Assembly (NCBI GenBank): GCA_949825045.1 | Contig: OX463807.1 | Location: 35,856,749 to 35,920,748, forward strand | Reading direction: 5' to 3' | Length of the DNA stretch: 64,000 nucleotides | From: Argyresthia goedartella | Lineage: Eukaryota > Arthropoda > Insecta > Lepidoptera > Argyresthiidae | Part shown: positions 51,201 to 57,955 of the stretch, in pieces | Position numbering within the stretch: position 1 is the first letter of the stretch | Layout: each line of letters opens with the position of its first letter | Notes under the pieces: model-generated | Databases searched by the model: none | What the model saw: the letters and a program-made list of their open reading frames with translations, nothing else | Told to the model about the DNA's origin: nothing | Made by a program: the position numbers and the translations under genes

Positions 51201-54200
51201 CCCTTGGCCACCACTCCGTGACTGCTTTGGTCCACCGTCCGTCATCGCGTCTTGCCTAGTGTCCCGTCCATCTCCACCACAGTCTCGTTATCCGCTTACC
51301 TACATCTTCGACTTTCGCCTTCCGTCGAATTTCGACGTTTGGCACGCGGTCAACGAGAGAGATACCTAATATGAAACGCCCCATTGCTTGTTCGGCCACC
51401 TTGATTTTGTGTATAATTTGCTTAGTGAGCGTCCATGTTTCGGCTCCATAGGTGAGGATAGGCAAGACACATTGGTTATATACCTTCTTAGTCTTAAGGC
51501 ATTACGGTAGTTTGGACTTAAATACTTCGTCTAGTTTCCCGAAAGCAGCCCACCCCAAGCCGACGCGTCTGATGATCTCCTTTACCTGTGCATCAAGGTC
51601 AAAGAATAAACATGAGAAGAGAGGATAAACGTAATCGCTGACCATCTGTACGTTCGGTACATTTAAAGAGCGATTCGTCATTCTCTTGGTCTTGGACATG
51701 TTCATCCTGAGACCGACTTTCAGGGAAGCTTCATGCAATACTGCGAGCATATGTTGGAGATCTGAGATGCGACATGAGCGCCCCGTTTATGTTGACTCCT
51801 CTCTCGCCTCAATCCAACGTCTTTATATTGTCCTCCAGAATATTGGTGAATAATTTGGGTGGGAGAGTGTCTCCCTGTCGGACGCCCCGGTCAATAGCCA
51901 CAGAGTCGGTGTTTTTATGCATGGCGCACCTGCATTTTCGCGGACCTGTACAGCTGCCGGAGGATATCGACTTATCGCATGTCAATTCCGCAGCGATGGA
52001 GAGAGTGAAACACGGCCCAGTGCTCTACGCTATCAACTGCCTTCTCATAGTCAACAAAGGCGAGACACAGGGGCCGGTTGCATTCTTTGCATTTTTCCAT
52101 CAGCTGCTTGACCGCATGGATGTGGTGCATGGTCGAGTATCCGCTCCGGAAGCCAGCTTGTTCAACAGGTTGGTATTCGTCGAGGGTGGTAGTGAGACTG
52201 TGGCATAAGACTTTGGCGAATAGTTTGTAGACCTGATAGAGCAGGCTTATGGGGCGGTAATTAGACAGATTCGACTTGACCCCTTTTTGTGAAGAATCGT
52301 TACAATTGCGTTCTTCCAGGAACCGGGTGTAACACCCTGAGCGAGAACGGTGTTGGAGAGTTTTATAAGCCCTAACGTCGTTGCGGTATTTAATGTGCAT
52401 AACTATAAGGAGGATTTTTGTTTCTGGGTTGTTTGGGTCGTAGTTGGTTTTTATCCTGTTCTTCGGGTATTTTGTTGGTTGGAGGGCATTGGTCATTTTT
52501 CTCCGCGATGACCAAGCATTTGGTTTAGACAAAGTAGTGTTATTCCGGAAACCTACGACTGTTGTTAGTTTTTTGGACTTTCTACCGATGGGGTGGGTCG
52601 CCCATATTCTACGTAGATGAGTATACTTTATTTAGTGGTTTCCTTGACAAAGGTTTTTGTTGGTTGCTGAGAAGGTTCCTTTGATATATTGGACTTTTTG
52701 CACTGGTGTTGTCGGAGATCCTGAGTCGCGCCTCTTTCTTTTATCTCGGTAATTATCATTAGGCTTTTTGACTACTATTTTGTCGTATTTTAAATAGGCA
52801 TTATTTTCTCTCATTCTCTCCTCTTTCAACTTCTCATGTAGTAGTTTTCTTATTTCCATTACCTCTTTGGGGAAATTTTCGTTTACGTTAATTCCTGGTG
52901 GAACCTTGGACTTTTTTCTTATGTGTGTATGTGATTTTTTCATCTGATTGTGATAGAGACAACGACCGGGCGGATTTTGTTCTCAGTTTTTGGCCAATCC
53001 TATATATGTTGCTGATTTTTTGGCTGTTTATATCTGTTCCAGACTCCACTATGGTTTCCTTGATGTAGTCTACTAGTTTATTCTCTGTTTCGCCTATTTC
53101 TTCTAATATTCCAAGGAACACTAGGTTATTCTTTCTCTTTCTCAGTTTTAGTTTCAAAGCGGTTCCAGCGTCCATGCGGTGAATACAAACATAAACATCT
53201 CCGTGAATAAATAATTAAAACAGTGTCTAGAAGTGCCAGAACAAATGTGTTGTGCCTATAAACAATGTTACAAACATCGGCACTCACGATTTTGAAGCGA
53301 ACAGTTAGGAAAACACAAGTTTTGTGAAAAAAAAATTGATTCCATCGAACAACATGACCTAAGAGTGCAAATAAATATCTTTCGTACCATAGAGTAGCAC
53401 AATTTCACAATAGTACACACGACAAAGAAGATCGGTTTGCAGGGCACACAAACACCAGTCTTTGTGTGCGTAACGTTGCCAATAGCTACGATTAGCAATG
53501 CACACTAACACAGTATTCGTGTTAATGTCGCGTCTGTGTGCGTTTTTCTGATCCCATACATTCATTGATTATGACGCAAGTTTTCACAGCTTTATGCAAA
53601 GTAGTCGATAGCCTAGTGGATTAGGTGCTAGAATTACGATATGTAGATAAAGGTTCGATCCCTCAAAGGAAATTATTTTTTAGAAGCTACGAGTATTATT
53701 AAATTCACATAGCATCGAATATAAATTGATTACAATTGTTTAACCAAACTAGAGTTCGAAGAGTTGTAAACTTGCCCGGTAAAAAGGCCATAGTCTACCT
53801 TCTTTATTTAAAATGTAACAGCTACCCTCTTTAAAATTGTTTTGCGTCTGCGCGCTCTCAGCATTAGTTGTATTGCATTTCGTTCCTTGTAAATTGTGAT
53901 TGAGATTTGTTATCTATCATGGAAAGTCATCTATCCACTTTTAAAAAGGCGGAAATCATTGTTTTGTATGAACAAAACATTTCAATTAGCGAGATAGCAC
54001 GACGTTTAATGATATCGGTGAGTTATGCATATAAAAAATAAATTTGAAGGTTTTTTATAAATTATGATTATAATTATACCTTGTGTTACTACTTCATTGT
54101 ATTTTTTTCTTATTTTACAGAGAAGAACAGTGCAACTGTGGGTTCATAGGTATGCAGATTCTGGACATGTTGAAAGTCGTCGACCAGGCCCACAGCCTGT

Positions 54201-56655
54201 AGCCTACACAGCTGCATCTGATCGCCATCGCGACATCATTGCAGCGCATAACAGCAATCCGTTTGCCAGCACCCGGTCTACGGCGACACTTCATAATGTA
54301 ACACTACAAACAGTTCGCAATCACTTACGAGCTGATGGTTTAAGATGTCGGAGACCAGCGAAGAAGATTATGATGTCTAATGAGCATCGTGAAGACAGAG
54401 TGCGGTTTGCCCGTGAATATTTGGACTTTGATTGGTGTAATAATGTTGTTGTTTTTAGTGATGAAAAGACTTTTAGATCAGACAAGGATGGGCGTAAAAT
54501 ACTGTGGAGAAGAAATAATGAACGATATAGTTTAGCAAACATTCTACCGTGCAGGTGTAGTGGCCGTATTACTTTGGGATATTGGGGATGGATGTCGTCG
54601 ATGGGCCCCGGTGAATTAGTGCAAGTGAGTGCTCGCAACACTGCTCAAGGATACTTGGATATTTTACAGAACGTCATGTTACCAACCGTACGAACTGTAT
54701 ATCCGGATGAGCATATATACTTTGTCCATGACAATTGCGCTGTGCATCGCGCCCATATTGTGCAAGAATGGTTTAACAAGCAAGAATCCTTGACAGTTAT
54801 TGACTGGCCTTCTAAAAGCCCTGATTTAAACCCCATCGAAAATCTATGGGGACATATGGTGCTCAATTGGGATCCATCGAATGTGAGATCTAGGTCTAAT
54901 TTAGATGAAGTTGTTACTTCAACCTGGGAGATAATGCGAGGCACTGACATGTGTTGGAATATGGTCACTGGCATGAGAAGTAGACTACAACAAATAATAG
55001 TAAGAGAAGGAGCTCCACTAAGATATTAAATAAAACATAACCATTAATATGTGAAAGCTTTGTGTTATCATAAGATAAGGTGATTTATATGTCTATGATG
55101 TTATTGCTACTTCAGGTTAGAAGTTATCACATAATTTCTAATTGCTTAGCATGTTGATTCATAGCTTATATATCATCAACTGCGACATCTGTCCTTGTCT
55201 GACTAAAACTAAAATAAGTAAATTAAGTGTAGTTTATTATAACAAACTAGTAATAAATTATTATTAGGACGAAATATAATTTTGTTTTATTATGAAAAAA
55301 ATAAGGCTGGTTTCACCACATGCTGATAAAGCCTATCTGTCAAATAACGCCATACAAAAATCTAAGTTTAACGGGCAGATAGGCTTCATCAGCAGTGGTG
55401 AAACCGGCCCTTAATCTAGAATAAATATTTGGTCTGATCAATAATAATTAAAAAAAAGTATCTAAAAAAAAACATCACCATGCTTTTTCCCTCCTTGATA
55501 GAGGATCGAACTCAATACCTCAAAGTCATTAGTCTGGCATCTAACCCGTTGGGCTATCGTCCACTCTGTAGGAAGCGGTAAAAACTAGTCTTATATTCAA
55601 CGAAGACACATAGTGATTGTATGCTCAGACAGTATTATAATATCTGTGACTGTGCTGTGACGACCAATGTAACGCACACACATTCAAGTCAGCGATTCGT
55701 GTCGCAACGTTACGCACACAAAGAGTGGCATTTGTGTGCCCTGCAAACCGAACTTCTTTGCCGATTGTACCAACCTAACCAACAACAGCTGAGTGACATT
55801 GACACTTGTAGTGTTACCATTAACAATATTCAAAAGCTAACATAAACCAGTATTGCTACTATAAGGTGAAAAAATCTAATATAATGGAGGGAAATATGCA
55901 ATTGTTGTTTTCGAAATGAGGTGAAGCTGAAGCAGCAAACTATTAATATATCCACGGCAATAACGGTAAAACGGAGATAAGGGGGTGGGACTGGCCCCTT
56001 ATTATAATATTTAACAACAACTAGATAACAAGTGTAACTAATGGCTTGTGACCTGTAGACCTCGTTCATGACACTTTATTTTAATATAACACATACAAAC
56101 TTATGAATGCACCTGGATACGTACATGGAGTATGAAAGTACCTGCACCAGTAACTTTATAAAAAAAAATGCAGTCTTAAACCCAACTTGACCATTGACTT
56201 TTCACTAAAATTATATAGCCTGTCACTCTCACGGTCTCTACAAATTCAATAACATGTTTTGTTTAAACCGATTGTGTTTGGATTGTAGAGGTTTTTGTAA
56301 TTTTAAAAACCCCTTTTTAAAATATTTCCAAAAACTAACTCAACAAAAAAAAAATATTTATATATTGAACCTGCTCACAAAAATTCACGAGAAATTCATT
56401 TCAATTCAATTCACGAGATTCTGTTGAGAAATCTGGACATACGAAAGCATTTGTTCCCAATCCTGAAACGGAGGCGCTTTGTAGCTCGGTCAAAACAGGT
56501 ATTACATTTTAAAACTTACTTTCCCGTGCATTGTAGATATTGTGGGCCCAGACTAAAGCCAGCACTGACGAGGCGGTCATTGTGACAATCTGCCATGGCT
56601 CCCGGCCTTCGAACAGCCGGTTCACCGCCTTCAGGGGTTGTGGACGCTCACTCAT
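21957..56655 (-). CDS. Sply: sphingosine-1-phosphate lyase, 11 coding exons (whole gene span)
   Basis: Joining the eleven exons gives 1,623 nt, 540 residues plus stop, close to the 545-570 residues usual for this family. The enzyme is a PLP-dependent lyase of the endoplasmic reticulum that cleaves sphingosine-1-phosphate into a long-chain aldehyde and phosphoethanolamine, the exit step of sphingolipid breakdown. Visible features: a single N-terminal membrane segment (about residues 21-40), the GGTES cofactor-phosphate motif (191-195), the H-V-D-A-C block (Asp298, expected to pair with the PLP ring nitrogen), and the Schiff-base Lys335 in ADMHKYGYAPKG. All splice sites are GT-AG and all phases agree, so the gene looks functional. 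Introns total about 33 kb and are full of transposons; the intron after exon 7 holds a satellite made from that exon. It is head to head with ics. Confidence 0.95.
22126..22250. repeat. two-copy tandem duplication in Sply intron 10
   Basis: A block of about 65 bp around gaaatggatca…tcaattatcaaagc occurs twice with small changes. Confidence 0.75.
22612..22715 (-). repeat. truncated tRNA-derived SINE
   Basis: Matches the ends of the SINE at 30,785-30,985 (tctggccccacactaggatac and cgccacagaggtcg), with the middle deleted. It lies only 25 bp downstream of the exon 10 donor. Confidence 0.65.
22740..22860 (-). CDS. Sply: Sply coding exon 10
   Basis: Encodes [19 protein letters not shown] through SAPVQGK (residues 464-504) with donor gtgaga and acceptor cgcag. 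It completes the Gly codon split with exon 9. Unusually Ala- and Cys-rich and GC-rich compared with the surrounding intron. Confidence 0.9.
22861..25099. other. Sply intron 9, distal part: repeats, no gene
   Basis: 23,100-23,220 is a very GC-rich block (ggcgcgaggcgcggggcgcg) of unknown nature. 23,340-23,400 and 24,925-25,030 share a repeat (gatgtccccac…acccggat…ctccaccacgc). 23,848-23,925 is an AT-rich hairpin with arms of about 30 bp. A 48-bp minisatellite is at 23,985-24,282. No exon-like frame was supported. Confidence 0.5.
23985..24282. repeat. 48-bp minisatellite, six copies
   Basis: Unit aagcctgagatctcaggcca… repeated at 48-bp spacing. Because 48 is a multiple of three, a frame stays open and would encode six repeats of [17 protein letters not shown] regard this as a repeat artefact, not a gene. 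Confidence 0.9.
25100..25200 (-). repeat. tRNA-derived SINE fragment
   Basis: Minus-strand B-box-like ggttcgaatcc with an upstream A-box-like segment (ggtctaatgggtttcacg), the same family as 31,675-31,800. Confidence 0.65.
25819..26802. repeat. tandem duplication, two copies of 492 bp
   Basis: Copies at 25,819-26,310 and 26,311-26,802 are almost identical, implying recent duplication. Each contains a small hairpin (ggcgctcgaac…gttcgag region) and an AT-rich (aaaatcaaaattatttta)2 block. The antisense ORF present in each copy has no recognised domain. Confidence 0.9.
26980..27560. repeat. two copies of the dispersed 'gtaccctataggttttgattcc' repeat
   Basis: The same roughly 270-bp repeat is present at 26,980-27,265 and 27,295-27,560 in direct orientation, separated by a (GACA)n run at 27,231-27,265. 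Related to 19,500-19,650. Confidence 0.7.
27231..27265. repeat. (GACA)n microsatellite
   Basis: About eight tandem tetranucleotides inside the dispersed repeat. Confidence 0.9.
28216..28362 (-). CDS. Sply: Sply coding exon 9
   Basis: Encodes [20 protein letters not shown] through [11 protein letters not shown] (about residues 415-463). The acceptor is ttccag and the donor gtaagt. The GKP.TSVIA…W.LNALQFP pattern is the C-terminal domain of the family. Phase 2 on both sides. Confidence 0.93.
28440..28716 (-). pseudogene. RTE-like LINE C-terminal fragment
   Basis: Minus-strand [15 protein letters not shown] then EWWP, the conserved tail after the reverse transcriptase of RTE-type elements. Homologous to 51,160-51,290 in this window. 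Several frame changes. Confidence 0.75.
28800..28960 (+). pseudogene. LINE C-terminal fragment
   Basis: Contains a frame reading [12 protein letters not shown], then a break, then [10 protein letters not shown]: the W-N-x-L-P motif near the end of CR1/jockey-type pol proteins. Short and frameshifted. Confidence 0.5.
29284..29534. mobile_element. MITE, 250 bp, family M1
   Basis: Terminal inverted repeats gtatttaatcgcacatcaaa. The interior contains gggggcttcgcttcgctcac. Further copies: 36,803-37,064, 60,767-61,005 and a partial inverted copy at 61,950-62,100. Confidence 0.8.
29985..30080 (+). repeat. LINE 3'-UTR-like fragment
   Basis: Block tagagatgagctcgcctttg to gtgtgcaataaagaaatt; related sequence at 36,635-36,730. 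Typical of short 5'-truncated LINE ends. Confidence 0.5.
30245..30362 (-). CDS. Sply: Sply coding exon 8
   Basis: Completes the Gly of exon 7 and encodes [20 protein letters not shown] through SRYIES (about residues 376-415). The acceptor is tgtcag and the donor gtgagt. SRAGG..AA.WA is a conserved lyase motif. The exon is followed at 30,395-30,450 by a dispersed repeat. Confidence 0.93.
30785..30985 (-). repeat. tRNA-derived SINE, near full length
   Basis: Minus-strand order: A-box-like region (gtggcgcagcggttgtggc), B box (gggttcgattcc), body, and tail tctggccccacactaggatac in reverse. The cloverleaf cannot be drawn cleanly, so it is a SINE and not a tRNA gene. Confidence 0.75.
31060..31265 (-). 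repeat. tRNA-derived SINE
   Basis: Minus-strand B-box-like gggtttgaatcc, upstream agtgaccctgcctacgaagg, and a downstream body shared with 34,095-34,315 and 37,793-38,003. Confidence 0.7.
31675..31945 (+). repeat. SINE and attached dispersed repeat
   Basis: 31,675-31,735 carries A-box-like gtggtctaatgggtttcacg and B-box-like gcaggtttgattcc. 31,800-31,945 (ctccatagctgcggcg…gtgcctctgccacc) recurs inverted at 61,600-61,730, showing a common composite repeat. 31,515-31,600 holds another shared block (gacagacggacggacggac). Confidence 0.6.
32462..32541. repeat. 80-bp perfect palindrome at satellite junction
   Basis: Two 40-bp arms (outer cggatcacctacggtc) meeting at cttataag with no spacer. It marks an inverted join inside the exon-derived array. 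Confidence 0.95.
32999..33078. repeat. 80-bp perfect palindrome, second copy
   Basis: Identical in structure to 32,462-32,541 and exactly 537 bp away, so the palindrome was copied as part of the higher-order repeat. Confidence 0.95.
33265..33385 (-). CDS. Sply: Sply coding exon 7
   Basis: Encodes [18 protein letters not shown] through YGSPTVN (residues 336-375, Gly376 split). The acceptor is ttttccag at 33,386 and the donor gtgagt at 33,264. The exon follows directly on the PLP lysine, and YGYAPKG is the invariant active-site loop. Its last 80 nt and its donor are the founder of the adjacent satellite. Only this copy keeps the full reading frame, because it alone retains the A in gagtaccgac. 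Confidence 0.95.
33591..33800 (-). CDS. Sply: Sply coding exon 6 (PLP lysine)
   Basis: Residues 266-335. Encodes [27 protein letters not shown] (His296, Asp298) and ISADMHK, ending on the cofactor-binding Lys335. Met334 is where many lyases have Thr. The acceptor is tcccag and the donor gtgggt; phase 0 at both ends. Confidence 0.95.
33801..34095. other. Sply intron 5, proximal part
   Basis: No repeat or gene recognised before the SINE. Confidence 0.35.
34096..34315 (+). repeat. tRNA-derived SINE, near full length
   Basis: A-box-like atggccgagtcggcagtgat, B box gggttcgagtcccgg, then a body ending tacccaagatacagggaatc. Its reverse-orientation partner is 37,793-38,003 in the same intron region. 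Confidence 0.75.
34316..35807. other. intronic sequence, nothing recognised
   Basis: AT-rich. A short hairpin at 34,670-34,740 (cctttgcctctctt…aagagaggcaaagagg). 35,755-35,810 is a fragment related to the foldback element at 18,580. Confidence 0.4.
35808..36595 (+). pseudogene. 3' part of a DD41D-like mariner, same family as 41,478-43,577
   Basis: Begins inside the transposase ([14 protein letters not shown], then KEELVSKII) and runs into terminal sequence ending catcgatctacc. It aligns with 42,745-43,570 through the TIR. An internal block of about 150 bp is duplicated (35,990-36,125 and 36,135-36,245). Confidence 0.7.
36803..37064. mobile_element. MITE, family M1
   Basis: Same TIR (gtatttaatcgcacatcaaa) and gcttcgcttcgctc core as 29,284-29,534. 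The right TIR is diverged. Confidence 0.8.
37629..37736 (-). CDS. Sply: Sply coding exon 5
   Basis: Encodes [15 protein letters not shown] through GSRTCL (residues 230-265). The acceptor is ccccag and the donor gtaaga. Phase 0 both sides, 36 codons. Confidence 0.93.
37793..38003 (-). repeat. tRNA-derived SINE, near full length
   Basis: Reverse complement of the type at 34,096-34,315: B box cgggttgtagtcc (altered), A-box-like tggccgagtcggcagtgac, body ending tctagccccaaactaggat in reverse. Confidence 0.75.
38030..38255 (+). pseudogene. LINE pol C-terminal fragment
   Basis: Plus-strand frame with [13 protein letters not shown] and [12 protein letters not shown] followed by TAG at about 38,250. 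The W-N-x-(I/L)-P and F…KLR.WL motifs mark the end of an R1/CR1-like pol protein. A short 3' UTR follows. Confidence 0.65.
38567..38692 (-). CDS. Sply: Sply coding exon 4
   Basis: Encodes [20 protein letters not shown] through STVHSAFDK (residues 188-229). GGTES binds the cofactor phosphate. The acceptor is ttttcag and the donor gtacgg. 42 codons, phase 0. Confidence 0.95.
39233..39445 (+). repeat. tRNA-derived SINE
   Basis: A-box-like ggcgctgcgcttgtggctct, B box gggttcaatcccc, body with ggttcccacgaccc and end atcctagtgtggggacagaa. It lies 64 bp from Sply exon 3. Confidence 0.75.
39509..39717 (-). CDS. Sply: Sply coding exon 3
   Basis: Encodes [34 protein letters not shown] and [11 protein letters not shown] (to residue 187). 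The NPLH.D.FPG motif is highly conserved in the family. The acceptor is aacag, the donor gtgagt; enters in phase 1 and leaves in phase 0. Confidence 0.95.
39780..41477. other. Sply intron 2: one small MITE, otherwise nothing
   Basis: 40,859-40,990 has inverted ends cttattcataaac / tttatgaatgag, a small MITE-like hairpin. The rest is AT-rich. A minus-strand frame near 40,200-40,330 has some coding-like composition but no recognised family. Confidence 0.45.
41478..43577 (+). mobile_element. Tc1/mariner-superfamily element (DD41D-like) with about 620-bp TIRs
   Basis: The outer ends are tatagggtatacggtagatc and, inverted, tacagggtgtccggtagatc, next to TA. The left arm 41,478-42,100 pairs with the right arm 42,829-43,577, which carries an extra block of about 125 bp at 43,075-43,200. 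The right arm includes the 3' coding end of the transposase (caccatgaaagatgaaatga), so the left arm carries an inverted copy of it. The encoded transposase is broken. Confidence 0.75.
42110..42820 (+). pseudogene. mariner-superfamily transposase, broken
   Basis: N-terminal helix-turn-helix region [20 protein letters not shown] then [10 protein letters not shown] and an in-frame stop near 42,214. After frame changes come [10 protein letters not shown] (first Asp), [19 protein letters not shown] (second Asp), [18 protein letters not shown] (third acidic residue, Glu here) and KELVY. The spacing between the second and third acidic residues is about 41-42, suggesting the DD41D ('rosa'-like) group. 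At least one stop and several frameshifts make it inactive. Confidence 0.75.
43578..43927. other. Sply intron 2 edge, nothing recognised
   Basis: Contains a short palindrome (gcatgcatacaaaaaac with inverse) near 43,650. No gene. Confidence 0.35.
43928..44143 (-). CDS. Sply: Sply coding exon 2
   Basis: Encodes [20 protein letters not shown], then a Lys/Glu-rich helix, [15 protein letters not shown] and DHLSLG (residues 47-117). This is the linker between the membrane anchor and the catalytic domain, basic and helical as in other lyases. The acceptor is cacag and the donor gtgagt. Confidence 0.93.
44293..45640 (+). pseudogene. LINE family A copy, 5'-truncated, interrupted by a hAT MITE
   Basis: Matches 10,385-11,170 and 16,780-17,212 of the main copy with deletions. 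Visible: [31 protein letters not shown], and the same 3' end (tctgtgggagtttctacgcc) at about 45,530. It lies in Sply intron 1, opposite to the gene. Confidence 0.85.
44582..44754. mobile_element. hAT-type MITE, 173 bp, 8-bp TSD
   Basis: Ends caagagggcgtacccagg and, inverted, catgggcgtacccagg. AGTCTAAG flanks both sides (44,574-44,581 and 44,755-44,762). It contains a long G run with a complementary C run. Inserted in the family A copy. Confidence 0.9.
45641..47330. repeat. dispersed repeats with (CA)n, no gene
   Basis: 45,860-46,235, 46,235-46,500 and 46,540-46,820 are direct, partial copies of one repeat (gttgtatgggagccccctt…gacagacggac…acccttcgggtacggaaccc). The same ending occurs inverted at 61,440-61,510. 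47,005-47,068 is a degenerate (CA)n microsatellite. Confidence 0.7.
47331..47508 (-). pseudogene. LINE family A 3' end (left of the maT insertion)
   Basis: Minus-strand 3' end of a family A copy, starting in the tail repeat (agtcaaagtcaaggtcaaag) and including tctgtgggagtttctacgcc inverted. It continues at 48,592. Confidence 0.85.
47509..48590 (+). mobile_element. maT-type mariner (DD37D), internally deleted
   Basis: TIRs agtcaggtcataagttctgt at both ends (inverted at right). Contains both halves of a transposase with the centre missing. Inserted into a minus-strand family A LINE in Sply intron 1. Confidence 0.85.
47659..48467 (+). pseudogene. maT transposase, central deletion and frameshift
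   Basis: The first part (47,659-47,975) holds the paired helix-turn-helix DNA-binding region: [20 protein letters not shown] and [20 protein letters not shown]. The frame then jumps: from 48,003 it reads [24 protein letters not shown] (second catalytic Asp) and [17 protein letters not shown] (third Asp), ending NRGGHFE and TAA at 48,467. The second and third Asp are 37 residues apart, the mark of the maT group. The segment with the first catalytic Asp is deleted, so no activity is possible. The true start codon is not visible: the frame is open upstream of the GTG at 47,659. Confidence 0.85.
48592..51005 (-). pseudogene. LINE family A copy, RT and endonuclease remnants
   Basis: The minus strand read from 51,005 to 48,592 follows the main copy in order: RPPK…[10 protein letters not shown] endonuclease motif (50,920-50,780), a linker, RT with [28 protein letters not shown] and [10 protein letters not shown] (49,636-49,271), then the C-terminal part. 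Many indels. A hairpin of about 20-bp arms (aaggtttgaatat) lies at 48,840-48,872. This copy is the evidence that family A reads uninterrupted across the LINE B insertion point of the 8.9-17.2 kb copy. Confidence 0.85.
51500..52532 (-). pseudogene. RTE-like reverse transcriptase remnant
   Basis: Motifs in order: [49 protein letters not shown] (first catalytic Asp region), [13 protein letters not shown] (51,880), then after loss of the FADD box the segment [17 protein letters not shown] and a C-terminal domain. The missing F-A-D-D catalytic box and several frameshifts show it is dead. Confidence 0.75.
52632..53175 (-). pseudogene. LINE ORF1 (nucleic-acid-binding protein) remnant
   Basis: From the ATG at 53,175: a basic start, then [11 protein letters not shown] (RRM-like beta strand), a helix, and YRIGQKL. 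After a frame change the frame resumes with [18 protein letters not shown] and KYDKIVV, the usual C-terminal layout of LINE ORF1 proteins. Only the order of motifs supports this; no catalytic activity is expected. Confidence 0.6.
53919..55029 (+). CDS. Tc1-like transposase, two exons, apparently intact
   Basis: Exon 1 53,919-54,017 (33 codons, [20 protein letters not shown]… to LMIS) joins in phase 0 to exon 2 54,121-55,029 through a 103-bp GT-AG intron (gtgagt … ttttacag), giving 335 residues, normal for Tc1 transposases. Helix-turn-helix: [10 protein letters not shown] and [11 protein letters not shown], then a GRPR-hook-like RRPGPQP. Catalytic triad: VVFSDEKTF (Asp), [10 protein letters not shown] (Asp) and [12 protein letters not shown] (Glu), with 35 residues between the last two (DD35E). 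No stop or frameshift is visible, so it may still be active or recently was. It is in Sply intron 1, antisense to the gene. Confidence 0.85.
55303..55413. mobile_element. small MITE, about 110 bp
   Basis: Ends aaggctggtttcaccac and, inverted, aagggccggtttcaccac, with inner agataggctt(c/t)atcagc arms. Flanked by TA/TTA. Lies between the transposase and the right TIR of the Tc1-like element. Confidence 0.7.
55791..56519. other. Sply intron 1, proximal part
   Basis: AT-rich with no recognised repeat or exon. Confidence 0.35.
56520..56655 (-). CDS. Sply: Sply coding exon 1 (start codon, membrane anchor)
   Basis: The ATG at 56,655 begins [20 protein letters not shown], followed by [16 protein letters not shown], a hydrophobic segment that would anchor the enzyme in the ER membrane, then NIYNARE. 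The donor is gtaagt at 56,519; leaves in phase 1. The exon probably starts at 56,666 (acceptor ttattcag), with 11 nt of 5' UTR. No other in-frame ATG fits the family's N-terminus. Confidence 0.92.
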
Positions 56656-57122
56656 TGTGCTGTGAACTGAATAAACACAAAACATAAACATTTTTATATA
56701 AGCACATATGTATATTATCTCTGGCCTATGGCCTCATACTGCCTTGCGAAGTATTTGACACTGAGTATTTATATTTCTCTCTATTGAGTATATGCATAAC
56801 ATTACTAGGTCCGAATCTGATACTTTTGTATGCAAGACTTCAGGACTGGCTACTTATAACAGGGGCTGGTTCCGCCCCCGTATCGACACTCTAGTCCTGC
56901 TTCCAAGTGGGGCTGGAGATGCAATTATTAAGCATAGCAATGAAATTTATATATTTTTTTGTACCTGGACCGGAGAACACCGAAAACTGGCGAAGACAAA
57001 GGGTTTCTTATCAGCGAATCAGTCTATAATAAGATTCACTGTATTATCACGATATCAACTGAGATTACAGTTATAAAGTTTGATTAAAATGTTAATTAGA
57101 GGACGAGCGAGTATGTACTCAC

Positions 57123-57189
57123 AAATTAGCCGAATTTTGATATGTTGATGAAAGAAACATGAACAAACACTCGCTCTGCCCGTTGATAT
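57123..57189 (-). other. possible Sply 5'-UTR exon
   Basis: A strong donor (aattt|gtgagtac) at 57,122 on the minus strand and the acceptor at 56,667 suggest a non-coding first exon upstream. Its 5' limit would fall at or inside the adjoining hAT MITE. Inference only. Confidence 0.4.
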
Positions 57190-57736
57190 CAGTGTTACCA
57201 GATGAAAACTATAAACTACCGTGTTTATCTGTTAAAATTACGGTGTTTAAGACTTAAATTACCGTAGAATAATTTGGAAAATACTGTGTAAATTACCGTA
57301 TAAAATGCAACCGAAACAACCTTGAATTTAGATGTTTTTCATATATGGCTGCCGTCATTTTTGATAACATGTTCTTAGTAGGTGTAAAATCAACACAGTT
57401 ATGACCATTCCGGTGAATAGCTTGTTGAGCAAGTATATTTCCTTTAATGGTTTTCGGTATCAGCTTGTTCCTTTTCTTCGTTTTTATGTCGTCGATCTGA
57501 CTGAATATTATTTCACACAAAAGTTAAAAAATATCATCGGATCTCTGCGACCCGATGTCGGCCTATTGGCCTATCTTCGATTTAAAAACTTTTATTGTGT
57601 GTGCTACATCCCTACACGGTAGTTAATATCTACGAATACCGTAGAAAAAGACACGGTAGTGGATCGCTACCGTAGACCGTGTATTAGCCAAAAATACCGT
57701 GGTTCTACGGTAATTACCGTGTACCTGGTAACACTG
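57190..57736. mobile_element. hAT-type MITE, 547 bp, in the Sply/ics divergent promoter
   Basis: Ends CAGTGTTACCAG and its inverse. GTTGATAT is duplicated exactly at 57,182-57,189 and 57,737-57,744 (8 bp, as hAT elements make). The interior is rich in taccgt/acggta motifs in both orientations. No ORF of interest. Confidence 0.92.
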
Positions 57737-57925
57737 GTTGATATTGATATTGATAATCATACCGGGCGCGTTTTTGTAAAATAAAAATCAGAATCCTCTC
57801 TGTTTTGTTTGTATAGTAATAAAAGAAAGAGAGATAAGGTTATTACATATGTATAGCGCTGTCTCAGTCGCACTCAGACCAGGGCTATTTTTGAGTTGGC
57901 TTGGCATTTACAAGAACACGTAATT

Positions 57926-57955
57926 GACAGCTGACAGAACCAAATGTCAGCTGTC
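57926..57955. promoter_or_regulatory. inverted repeat with two E-boxes upstream of ics
   Basis: gacagctgaca and its inverse tgtcagctgtc separated by 8 bp, each containing CAGCTG. It lies 266 bp upstream of the ics ATG. A role in transcription is a guess. Confidence 0.35.

Larger units (their letters stand above)
51140..53180 (-). mobile_element. RTE-like LINE with ORF1, degraded
   Basis: Minus strand, 5' to 3': ORF1 (53,175-52,632), reverse transcriptase (52,532-51,500) and the conserved C-terminal tail WRWTGHLAR at about 51,260. The endonuclease expected between ORF1 and RT is missing. Multiple frame changes. It lies in Sply intron 1 in the gene's own direction. Confidence 0.75.
53400..55790 (+). 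mobile_element. Tc1-like transposon with long TIRs containing a tRNA-like segment
   Basis: Both sides of an intact Tc1-type transposase carry related inverted sequence: ggtttgcagggcacacaaa and tttgtgtgcgtaacgttgc at 53,430-53,480 match the inverse of 55,715-55,770. Further in, cgatagcctagtggattagg with B-box-like ggttcgatccc at 53,603-53,675 matches the inverse of 55,480-55,570. The arms are thus about 300 bp. The exact outer ends and a TA duplication could not be fixed. Confidence 0.65.

Noticed and set aside
51774..52208. Plus-strand 144-codon ORF
   Set aside because: Antisense shadow of the RTE-like reverse transcriptase.
54321..54974. Minus-strand ORFs over 100 codons
   Set aside because: Antisense shadows of the Tc1-like transposase.
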